Shown: in pieces, positions 7,429 to 14,085 of the stretch | Numbering within the stretch: the first letter of the stretch is position 1 | Layout: every line of letters starts with the position of its first letter | NCBI GenBank assembly: GCA_964531165.1 | Contig: CAZHEA010000053.1 | Span: 1-23,123 of the forward strand | DNA length: 23,123 nucleotides | Source: SZUA-229 sp964531165 | GTDB taxonomy: Bacteria > Pseudomonadota > Gammaproteobacteria > SZUA-229 | Direction of reading: 5' to 3' | The notes under the pieces: generated by a model | Told to the model about the DNA's origin: nothing | The model's database searches: none | Seen by the model: the letters and a program-made list of their open reading frames with translations, nothing else | Translations under genes and position numbers: made by a program

Positions 7429-7650
7429 TCAATTACACCCGCATCCACCACCACCCGACCCCGTACCGCCGATAGACGCTTCACGGCTAAAATAGGTGTG
7501 CTCATCGTAGTAGTAAATCAGCTTATTCGGTACAATTTTCATATCTGGCCGGGCCAGCACATCTTTCTCCCACGGCTCAACCGGCGAGGAAGCACAGGCC
7601 TGTAGCAACAACATAAGCATAAAAACAGACACATTTTTATAGTTATTCAT
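7429..7650 (-). CDS. DUF4266-like mini-lipoprotein with Gly-rich GCGCN tail
   Basis: This 73-residue lipoprotein has a signal peptide and lipobox LQAC (lipidated Cys19), leaving a mature chain of only 55 residues. The core contains PWEKDVLARPDM and a YYYDEHTYFSREAS stretch, typical of DUF4266. The tail is a glycine run ending Cys70-Gly-Cys72-Asn73. The conserved tail suggests metal binding, disulfide/thiol chemistry or post-translational modification, but no function is known to me. It heads a three-gene operon and is coupled to the DUF3570-like barrel by a one-base gap. In other genomes I recall such pairs with a thioredoxin-like protein and an ApbE-type flavin transferase; neither is seen here, where a hydrolase lipoprotein takes that place. 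There is no strong Shine-Dalgarno ahead of the ATG. Confidence 0.85.
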   Translation of the reverse strand: MNNYKNVSVFMLMLLLQACASSPVEPWEKDVLARPDMKIVPNKLIYYYDEHTYFSREASIGGTGSGGGGCGCN

Positions 7651-7980
7651 TTCAATAAGTACCCATTTTGATGTTAACGGTTATTATTACCGATTTACGT
7701 CATTTAAACATGACAATTATACTGATAATATCTATATGCCAACCATATATCAGGGCGCATAAAAATTGCACAATACCCCCCCTCATGGCTCTTTCAATAA
7801 GCAAAATATTCTGTATAGTTAGCCAGCTATTTTAACAATACTGGCAGCGCTTTAATTTGGCTCAGACTATATTTGAAAAAAACCTTTATTATTAACAGGT
7901 TATAAACATTGTAGACAACAAACCCGCCGCCCACTAATCCAGACAAGAACACAGTAATAAAGAAGTAAAAGCAAATTAAG
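7651..7980. other. Divergent regulatory gap between the DUF4266 operon and the APE operon
   Basis: This 330-base gap must drive the large aryl polyene operon to the right and the DUF4266 operon to the left. I can support one candidate promoter on the minus strand (7716-7742). For the plus strand there are several A/T-rich -10-like hexamers (TATAGT at 7814, TATTAT at 7887, TATAAA at 7901), none with a good -35 at proper spacing, so the pigment operon may need an activator or another sigma factor. A run of seven C lies at 7776-7782. No regulator gene is encoded here. Confidence 0.5.
7716..7742 (-). promoter_or_regulatory. Candidate sigma-70 promoter of the DUF4266 operon
   Basis: On the minus strand a perfect TATAAT -10 (7716-7721) is preceded, 15 bases upstream, by TTGGCA (7737-7742), five of six bases of the -35 consensus. 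The spacer is shorter than the ideal 17, which lowers confidence. Transcription would begin about 60 bases before the DUF4266-like ATG. Confidence 0.4.
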
Positions 7981-8709
7981 ATGATTTCAGTTGAAGCAAC
8001 ATTAGAAAATTGGAGTGCATGGGCGCCGGGTTACGAAACACCGCAACAATGGATGCAGTGGCAGGGAGACATTCGGCAAATTGATGACCAGGGCTCGCCT
8101 GATATGCGTTTTTTACCGGCCATGTTCAGACGCCGTTTAAGCCGTTTAAGTAAATTAGCTCTCACAACAGCCTTTAACTGTCTGGAGCCGCAAACAAGCG
8201 TATCCACCGTATTTGCATCCCGTCACGGGGAACTTGATACCAGCGTAAAACTACTGGAAGATCTGGCGGGAAGCGCACCTTTATCCCCCACTAAATTCAG
8301 TACATCGGTTCATAATACTGCGTCTGGCATGTATTCTATCGCCAATAAAGACCGCAAGCCTTCAACCGCAGTCGCGGCGGGAGTCGATACGCTTGAAATG
8401 GCATTTATCGAAGCCAGCAGCCAGCTGACCACCCATAAGCATAAGCGAGTTATGTTAGTACTGGCGGAGGAGCCCCTTCACCCGCACTACCGTCAGTTTT
8501 CCGATATGCCGGAAAAATCATTTGCGTTAGCCTTACTGCTCTCCAACAGTGAAAATGGTTTAAAGCTGTCATTAAACAGTGAGGCGGCCAATACCGCACC
8601 CACACAACAACATGGCTTATCCCTAATTACATTACTGGCTCAGCAAAGCACAAACCTGACAACCCACAGTAATCACTTTGCATGGAACTGGAATTTACAG
8701 CGTGCATAA
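7981..8709 (+). CDS. apeC: APE chain-length factor (ketosynthase-like, no active Cys)
   Basis: The 242-residue protein is a short ketosynthase-like subunit (PF13723-type chain-length factor). It opens with the family's usual ISVEATLENWSAWAPG. Where a true ketosynthase has its active cysteine, this one has SVHNTASG (109-116), so it cannot form the acyl-enzyme. It is also far shorter than a condensing ketosynthase (about 400 residues) and lacks the C-terminal histidine motifs. In characterised APE systems ApeC pairs with the ketosynthase ApeO, here encoded about 12 kb downstream, and the pair sets polyene length. It is the first gene of the operon, as expected. The ATG has only a weak AAG-type ribosome binding site and no better in-frame alternative. 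It overlaps the next gene by eight bases if that starts at the GTG at 8702. Confidence 0.9.
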   Translation: MISVEATLENWSAWAPGYETPQQWMQWQGDIRQIDDQGSPDMRFLPAMFRRRLSRLSKLALTTAFNCLEPQTSVSTVFASRHGELDTSVKLLEDLAGSAPLSPTKFSTSVHNTASGMYSIANKDRKPSTAVAAGVDTLEMAFIEASSQLTTHKHKRVMLVLAEEPLHPHYRQFSDMPEKSFALALLLSNSENGLKLSLNSEAANTAPTQQHGLSLITLLAQQSTNLTTHSNHFAWNWNLQRA

Positions 8710-9526
8710 GCTTAATTACTACTGGCGTGTAATCGCAACCGGTTTCTGTTTCACCAGCTTTGGCATAGGGGGATTATTTCTGTCTATTCTGGTATTTCCG
8801 GTTATCAATTTATCGCCTATTAACGACAACACCGCCCGACGCATTGCCCAGCGCATTGTGCACTACAGCTTTCGATTTTTCCTCTGGGAAATGCAGTTTG
8901 TCGGCGTGCTGAAAATTGATATCCAGGGCAAACATCGCCTGTATGAGAATGACTGTAACCTGATTATTGCCAACCACCCGACGCTCATTGATGTCATCTT
9001 AATTATTGCGCAGTTAAAAGAAGTTGACTGCGCGGTAAAGCACAGCCACTGGAAAAATCCATTTGTTAGTGGCGTCGTTAAAGCCACGGGGTATATCAGC
9101 AACTCATCACCGGAGCAACTACTGGATGAATGTGTAAACAATGTCAACGATGGTCGCTCACTGATTATCTTTCCAGAAGGCACACGCACCACGCCGGGTG
9201 AAAATATAAAATTCAGGCGCGGTGCAGCTCATGTTGCATTGCGCTGCAATAAAGACCTCAGGCCCATTACTATTGTCTGCAATACATCGTCACTCACAAA
9301 AGGCGATAAATGGTACCAAATTCCGCTAGACGGCCCGATGCATATCAATGTTACGGTTCATGATTTAATTCCCACCGCTGCCTTTAAAGAACAGGCAAAG
9401 AATGAACCGCAGGCGGCCAGGCACTTAACCCAATTTTTACAAGCGCACTACCAAAAGGAAATTTGTTCTAATGACAGATTTAGCACAAGAAATAAAGCAG
9501 CTCATTATCGACTCACTCGATCTTGA
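8702..9526 (+). CDS. apeD: PlsC-like acyltransferase of the APE cluster
   Basis: The 274-residue protein belongs to the 1-acylglycerol-3-phosphate acyltransferase (PlsC/LPLAT) family. The catalytic HX4D motif is NHPTLID (His92, Asp97) and the substrate-binding block is FPEGTRT (157-163); an N-terminal hydrophobic segment (about 10-35) anchors it in the inner membrane. In APE clusters this enzyme probably helps join the polyene acyl chain to a lipid-type acceptor. The GTG at 8702, eight bases after a GGAA and overlapping the apeC stop, gives the family-like start HKLNYYWR; an ATG at 8678 would add eight residues and is less likely. The 3' end is odd: the frame runs 56 bases into apeE, giving a C-terminal extension of about 18 residues with no family look, probably from loss of an earlier stop. 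Confidence 0.87.
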   Translation: MHKLNYYWRVIATGFCFTSFGIGGLFLSILVFPVINLSPINDNTARRIAQRIVHYSFRFFLWEMQFVGVLKIDIQGKHRLYENDCNLIIANHPTLIDVILIIAQLKEVDCAVKHSHWKNPFVSGVVKATGYISNSSPEQLLDECVNNVNDGRSLIIFPEGTRTTPGENIKFRRGAAHVALRCNKDLRPITIVCNTSSLTKGDKWYQIPLDGPMHINVTVHDLIPTAAFKEQAKNEPQAARHLTQFLQAHYQKEICSNDRFSTRNKAAHYRLTRS

Positions 9527-9725
9527 AGATATGACGGTTGATGATATCGACACTGATGCAGCTCTGTTTGGTGACGGCCTCGGGCTGGACTCCATCGACG
9601 CACTTGAGTTAGGCATGGGGCTGCATAAAAAATATGATCTAAAAATTGACTCTAATTCAGATGAAACAAAGAAACATTTTGAGTCCGTTGCCACACTCGT
9701 CAAACTCATTGAATCTGACAGCTAA
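9471..9725 (+). CDS. apeE: Acyl carrier protein 1 of the APE cluster
   Basis: The 84-residue, acidic, helical protein is an acyl carrier protein. The phosphopantetheine attachment site is LGLDSIDALEL with Ser41. It would carry the starter or growing aryl polyene chain as a thioester during type II synthesis. An AAGGAA site ten bases before the ATG supports the start. The gene begins inside the coding frame of apeD, with a 56-base overlap in a different frame, and is followed 15 bases later by the second carrier protein. Two different ACPs are standard in APE clusters (ApeE and ApeF); the assignment here follows gene order, and which one loads the aryl starter is not visible. Confidence 0.93.
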   Translation: MTDLAQEIKQLIIDSLDLEDMTVDDIDTDAALFGDGLGLDSIDALELGMGLHKKYDLKIDSNSDETKKHFESVATLVKLIESDS

Positions 9726-9740
9726 ATAAGGAAAGCATTA

Positions 9741-9989
9741 ATGCATACAAAAGAAGAAATTTTAGAACAAATTCAGATTATTATTTCAGAGCTGTTTGAA
9801 ATTGATAAAAGTGAAATAACCCCTGATGCAGAACTTTATGATGGTCTGGATCTGGACAGTATTGATGCCATCGACATGATTGTAAAACTGCAGGAAATGA
9901 CTGGCAAAACCGTTAAACCTGAAGACTTCAGAAGCGCCCGCACGGTTAGTGATGTCGTGAACGTTGTGCACCAGCTTATTCAGAGTTAA
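9741..9989 (+). CDS. apeF: Acyl carrier protein 2 of the APE cluster
   Basis: The 82-residue acyl carrier protein has its modification site in LDLDSIDAID (Ser40). It differs from the neighbouring ACP in most helix residues, with a typical C-terminal helix (VSDVVNVVHQLIQS), so the two are not a recent duplication. A strong AAGGAAAG ribosome binding site lies a few bases before the ATG. It would hold pathway intermediates for the ketosynthase pair, ketoreductase and dehydratases encoded downstream. No phosphopantetheinyl transferase is encoded in this window; one from the rest of the genome must activate it. Confidence 0.93.
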   Translation: MHTKEEILEQIQIIISELFEIDKSEITPDAELYDGLDLDSIDAIDMIVKLQEMTGKTVKPEDFRSARTVSDVVNVVHQLIQS

Positions 9990-10000
9990 TACTATAAAAA

Positions 10001-10567
10001 ATGCAGCGCCTGTTAATAATTTTAGCGTCTATTGCACTGCTGCTTTACCCCGTAGCGGTATATTTTGGGCTGCAATATTTTGAACCTCGCTGGCTTGGCC
10101 TGCTATTGCTGTGTGTTTTACTTTTACGTTTTAGCCTGCTATTTAAAACCATCACACTACAACAGCTTAGGCCACTAGCGGGAATCAGTATCGCCAGCGC
10201 CGTAATTGGCCTGCTAATTATATTGTTTAACGACCCGCTTTATGTTCGCCTCAACCCGGTGATCATTAATTTAAGCCTGTTAATTTTATTTAGCCACACA
10301 CTTTATAAACCGCCATCAATGATAGAGCGCTTTGCTCGCCTGCAAACACCCGAGTTACCGGTTGAAGCCATACGCTATACACGAACCGTGACTAAAGTCT
10401 GGTGCGTATTTTTTATATTTAATTTAACCGCTTCAGCTTATACATCGGTATACAGTTCAATGGAAGTCTGGACACTCTATAACGGATTTATTGCCTATAT
10501 ATTAATGGGACTTATTTTTGCTATTGAATACATTGTTCGCCAATTTAAAATTAAAACCGCATCATGA
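10001..10567 (+). CDS. apeG: COG4648-type inner-membrane protein of the APE cluster
   Basis: The 188-residue protein has about six transmembrane segments (roughly residues 3-23, 31-48, 61-79, 84-104, 129-149 and 155-182) and almost no soluble domain. It corresponds in position and character to the COG4648 membrane protein found between the ACP genes and the ligase gene in aryl polyene clusters. Its function is not established; it might anchor the biosynthetic complex or take part in export. A conserved-looking cytoplasmic loop contains PPSMIERFARLQTPE. It starts 11 bases after apeF and its stop overlaps the next ATG in an ATGA junction, so translation is coupled. Confidence 0.82.
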   Translation: MQRLLIILASIALLLYPVAVYFGLQYFEPRWLGLLLLCVLLLRFSLLFKTITLQQLRPLAGISIASAVIGLLIILFNDPLYVRLNPVIINLSLLILFSHTLYKPPSMIERFARLQTPELPVEAIRYTRTVTKVWCVFFIFNLTASAYTSVYSSMEVWTLYNGFIAYILMGLIFAIEYIVRQFKIKTAS

Positions 10568-12312
10568 ACCTGTCACACCTGAAAACGCTACAGCAGACAC
10601 TGAACGACCTGCACACCCGCTCAGACATTGCCATCAGTAATGATACTTTAATTAACGGCAAACAGATGCAACAGCATATCTTCGCGGCACTGTCGAGCCT
10701 GAACAAACTAAACGGGCAGCACATCGCCCTGTATTTTGATAACAGCTATTCTTTTTGCGTTATGCTCATGGCACTACTTTGCAGCGATAAAACGCCGGTT
10801 ATATTACCCAACGCCCAGACAAGTTTTATTGATTCTATTGCGCATAAGCTGGATCATATTATCAGTGACACGCCGGTAACAACAAACGTCACATTTACCG
10901 CTTACCCTGATTTTTTAACAGCCGAAGCCCCCGACCAGAACAGTTTTATTTCACCCGAATTAAATTTAAACGAAGACTCGGTGCTACTGCTGTTTACCTC
11001 CGGCTCAACCGGCCAGCCCAAAAAAATAACCAAAACGTTAGCACAGCTTGAGGCTGAGTTTAAAACCCTCGAAGCACTTTGGGGCGATGATCTTGGCCAG
11101 TCAGTTATCCGCTCAACCGTTTCACATCAGCATATCTATGGCCTGATTTTCAGATTATTATGGCCGTTATGTGCACAGCGTTGTTTTGATGCCACGACCT
11201 ATCCTTATCCGGAAAAACTATTCGAGAAGATACTCACAAGCCCCGATAACTGCCTGATTTCCAGCCCCGCACATTTAAAGCGCATACCCGAACTTGTAGA
11301 CCTTAAGTCTGTACATACCCACTTACAAAGTATTTTCTCATCCGGCGGGGCTTTAGATAATGCATCAGCACAGCTCATAAAAAAGCAAACCGGTGTGCCG
11401 GTAACCGAAGTTTTCGGCAGCACCGAAACCGGTGGCGTTGCTCACCGCCAGCAGTCCGCTGACAATAACAGTCATCTCTGGCAGGTTTTTAAACCGATCA
11501 GAATAAAATTAAATCCGGATGATAATACCCTGCTCATCCACTCTCCTTTTGAAGGTTCTGGCAGCTGGTATTCAATGCAGGATATTGTTTGTCTGCATAC
11601 GAATACACACCGCTTTGAACATCTGGGGCGAGCGGACAGTATTGTAAAAATTGAGGAAAAGCGCCTGTCACTGACAGAGATGCAAAATGTACTGACATCC
11701 CATCAATATATTAGCGCATGTGCACCAACCGTTGTGCATGGCAAACGTAAATGTGTCGCGATGGTGGCCGTACTCAACCCTCAGGGACAGGCGTTTTTAC
11801 TCAAACACAATAAACTGGCGTTAAACACATTATTAAAAAAATACCTGAATCAGCATTTTGAAGCGGTAGTACTACCCCGAAAATGGCGTTACACTACGCA
11901 GTTACCCGCCAATGCACAGGGAAAGATGACTCAACAGAATCTACAGGATATGTTTAATAGCTCACCGACACGCCCCAAATACCCGCTCACCACTCAGCAA
12001 AACAAAATTAGTGATGAGGAAATAAAATTAGCCTTAAATATACCTGAAAATTTACATTGGTTTGACGGACACTACCCCGACCAGCCGATAGTACCCGGGG
12101 TTATCGAAATCGACTGGGCGATTCATTTTTCAAAAACACACTTTAATCTGGATGTGAATTTCAGAGGCATAGAAGCCCTTAAATTCCACGAATTAATTGA
12201 ACCCAATGATGATATTTTTCTTCATTTAACTTACAAGAAAGAAGATAAAAAATTACATTTTAATTTCACATCAAAAACCAGTAAGCTTTCTTCTGGCCGT
12301 ATTCTCCTTTAA
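10564..12312 (+). CDS. Fused aryl-acid adenylating ligase and ApeI-like dehydratase
   Basis: The 582-residue protein joins two activities that are separate proteins (ApeH and ApeI) in the best-studied clusters. Residues 1 to about 465 are an ANL-family adenylation domain: LFTSGSTGQPKK (143-154), SSGGALD (259-265), VFGSTETGG (283-291), GRAD (355-358) and the catalytic lysine in NAQGKMTQ (Lys454). It should activate an aromatic acid with ATP and pass it to an ACP. Residues about 484-582 are a hotdog-fold dehydratase, with HWFDGHYPDQPIVPGV containing the active His503. The link (about 466-483) is short and Thr/Gln/Ser-rich. There is no stop or frameshift between domains, so the fusion is real in this sequence. 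It overlaps apeG by four bases. The dehydratase half would act with ApeP on 3-hydroxyacyl-ACP intermediates. Confidence 0.88.
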   Translation: MNLSHLKTLQQTLNDLHTRSDIAISNDTLINGKQMQQHIFAALSSLNKLNGQHIALYFDNSYSFCVMLMALLCSDKTPVILPNAQTSFIDSIAHKLDHIISDTPVTTNVTFTAYPDFLTAEAPDQNSFISPELNLNEDSVLLLFTSGSTGQPKKITKTLAQLEAEFKTLEALWGDDLGQSVIRSTVSHQHIYGLIFRLLWPLCAQRCFDATTYPYPEKLFEKILTSPDNCLISSPAHLKRIPELVDLKSVHTHLQSIFSSGGALDNASAQLIKKQTGVPVTEVFGSTETGGVAHRQQSADNNSHLWQVFKPIRIKLNPDDNTLLIHSPFEGSGSWYSMQDIVCLHTNTHRFEHLGRADSIVKIEEKRLSLTEMQNVLTSHQYISACAPTVVHGKRKCVAMVAVLNPQGQAFLLKHNKLALNTLLKKYLNQHFEAVVLPRKWRYTTQLPANAQGKMTQQNLQDMFNSSPTRPKYPLTTQQNKISDEEIKLALNIPENLHWFDGHYPDQPIVPGVIEIDWAIHFSKTHFNLDVNFRGIEALKFHELIEPNDDIFLHLTYKKEDKKLHFNFTSKTSKLSSGRILL

Positions 12313-12326
12313 AGCCCAGCTCTCTT

Positions 12327-13082
12327 ATGCCTTTTAATATTTGTGTTGTCATCCCTTTTTATAATCATAAAGATACCATTGAAAAAACGCTGGCAGATCT
12401 CATCGCCCTAAATTTATTTTGTATCATAATCGATGATGGCAGCGATCAGGAAACCCAGCGCGTTTTAAAATTATTAGTCGATAATCAAACCCAGTGCTGC
12501 TCCCACCGTTTAGCCACTAACCAGGGAAAGGGCTGTGCCGTTATGAAAGGGCTGGCCGTTGCAAAAGATATGGGGTTCACCCATGCAATACAGGTAGATG
12601 CGGACGGCCAGCATAATTTACATGATATTCCCACATTTGTTAGCAGCGCTAAAAACACTCCGGAAGCTTTAATCTGCGGGCAACCTGTATTTGATGACTC
12701 CATTCCCAAAGTCAGAAAATTCTCCCGCGGCATCACTCACTTCTGGGTGGGAGTTGAAACCTTAACACTTCACCCTGTCGATTCAATGTGCGGATTCAGA
12801 ATCTATCCACTGGTCAGCATTAATCCCCTGATAAACCACAGCTATATCGGTAACCGCATGGACTTTGATACCGATATTCTGGTGAAGAGTATATGGTCCG
12901 GCATCCCCATTAAACTTTTACCAACAAACGTAATATACCCAGAAGACGGCATTTCACATTTTCATTACTGGCAGGATAATCTGCTGATGATCAAAATGCA
13001 CATTAAGCTGGTGTTCGGCATGATCTTCAGATTACCCGGCTATATTTTTAATCAATTCAAATTTACAGATAAACATGTCTAA
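12327..13082 (+). CDS. Family 2 glycosyltransferase (ApeJ N-terminal part)
   Basis: The 251-residue protein is a GT-A fold, family 2 glycosyltransferase. It begins with CVVIPFYNHKDTIEKTL, has IIIDDGSDQE (33-42) for the nucleotide, and the metal-binding DxD in VDADGQH (Asp91, Asp93). Two hydrophobic stretches near the C-terminus (about 219-242) may associate with the membrane. In several APE clusters a GT2 domain is joined to an acyltransferase domain in one protein (ApeJ); here they are two genes overlapping by eight bases in different frames. The likely job is adding a sugar to the lipid or polyene conjugate that anchors the pigment, but neither donor nor acceptor can be read. A weak Shine-Dalgarno (AGCCCAG) precedes the ATG. 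Confidence 0.88.
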   Translation: MPFNICVVIPFYNHKDTIEKTLADLIALNLFCIIIDDGSDQETQRVLKLLVDNQTQCCSHRLATNQGKGCAVMKGLAVAKDMGFTHAIQVDADGQHNLHDIPTFVSSAKNTPEALICGQPVFDDSIPKVRKFSRGITHFWVGVETLTLHPVDSMCGFRIYPLVSINPLINHSYIGNRMDFDTDILVKSIWSGIPIKLLPTNVIYPEDGISHFHYWQDNLLMIKMHIKLVFGMIFRLPGYIFNQFKFTDKHV

Positions 13083-14064
13083 TCACTGGTCAGAAATTTC
13101 CGAAAGGGGCAGCGTGCTAGGCCTGACGCTTTTATTGCAGACCTATAAGCTACTAGGCCACCGGTTTTGCTCTGTTATTGTGGCTTTTGTTGTCGGCTAT
13201 TTTTTTATTAGTAATGCCAAAAGCCGGCGCGCCTCGCTTAAGTATTTAAATAAAGTCTACCAGCACTCATCTGAGTCATCAGGGCAATCATCACTTACCG
13301 CGACACCTGGCCTGTGGACCTCATATAAACACTTTTTAAGTTTCGGCCTGTCATCACTGGATAAAATCGCATCCTGGACCGGTAAAATTAAGCGTGGAAA
13401 TGTACAGTTTGATCACTCACAGATATTAATCGATCACTCACTGAACCAGCAGGGTGCGGTTATTATCAGCGCCCATTTAGGTAACATTGAGCTCAGCCGG
13501 GCACTGGCTGAAAATATTGACGAAGTCACCATGAATGCGTTGGTATTTAGCCAGCACGCGGAAATTTTCACCAACACGCTGAATAAAATTAATCCCGATT
13601 ATAAAACGCACCTGATTCATGTGAATAATATGGGACCGGAAACCAGCATCATGTTAAAAAACAAAATTGATGCCGGTGAAATGGTGGTCATTATGGGTGA
13701 CCGAACCGCCGTGAAATCCGAGAGCCGCAACTGTGAAATTGAGTTTTTAGGCGAATCCGCCCTGTTTTCACAGGGACCGATTATTCTGGCCAGTTTAATG
13801 AAATGCCCGGTATATTTAATGTTATGCATTAAAGAACCCGACGGCTACCATATCCATCTTGAGTCAATTTCCGATATAATCCACCTGTCCCGTAAAAACA
13901 GACAGCAGGATATTAAGAAATACATACAGATTTACGCAAGTCGACTCGAACATTATTGCCAGAAAAATCCGTTACAATGGTTTAATTTTTTTGATTACTG
14001 GGACTCAGCTAAGACGCCCGACATCAAATCAAATTCAGGTCTACTAAAAAAACAAACTAAATAA
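13075..14064 (+). CDS. LpxL/HtrB-like acyltransferase (ApeJ C-terminal part)
   Basis: The 329-residue protein is a lipid-A-acyltransferase-type LPLAT. The catalytic HX4E motif is ISAHLGNIEL (His134, Glu139), followed by VVIMGDRTAV near 200-211, a block seen in this family, and an N-terminal membrane-associated region (about 13-46). Enzymes of this fold move acyl chains from ACP to a glycolipid on the inner face of the inner membrane, which suits transfer of a finished aryl polyene to its anchor. It follows the GT2 gene with an eight-base overlap, and together they match the bifunctional ApeJ of other clusters. The tail beyond about residue 310 is Lys/Ser-rich and probably disordered. Cell lipid A acylation is a less likely role given the location. 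Confidence 0.85.
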   Translation: MSNHWSEISERGSVLGLTLLLQTYKLLGHRFCSVIVAFVVGYFFISNAKSRRASLKYLNKVYQHSSESSGQSSLTATPGLWTSYKHFLSFGLSSLDKIASWTGKIKRGNVQFDHSQILIDHSLNQQGAVIISAHLGNIELSRALAENIDEVTMNALVFSQHAEIFTNTLNKINPDYKTHLIHVNNMGPETSIMLKNKIDAGEMVVIMGDRTAVKSESRNCEIEFLGESALFSQGPIILASLMKCPVYLMLCIKEPDGYHIHLESISDIIHLSRKNRQQDIKKYIQIYASRLEHYCQKNPLQWFNFFDYWDSAKTPDIKSNSGLLKKQTK

Positions 14065-14085
14065 TAATAGAAAAGCTTATTTAAC

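Noticed and set aside
6126..7505. 459-residue version of the DUF3570-like protein
   Set aside because: The first 26 residues overlap the DUF4266-like gene and carry no signal peptide; starting at 7427 gives a clean signal and a TGATATG coupling.
7776..7782. Run of seven C as a phase-variation tract
   Set aside because: It is short, lies far from either start codon and not between promoter elements I can defend, so a switching role is not supported.
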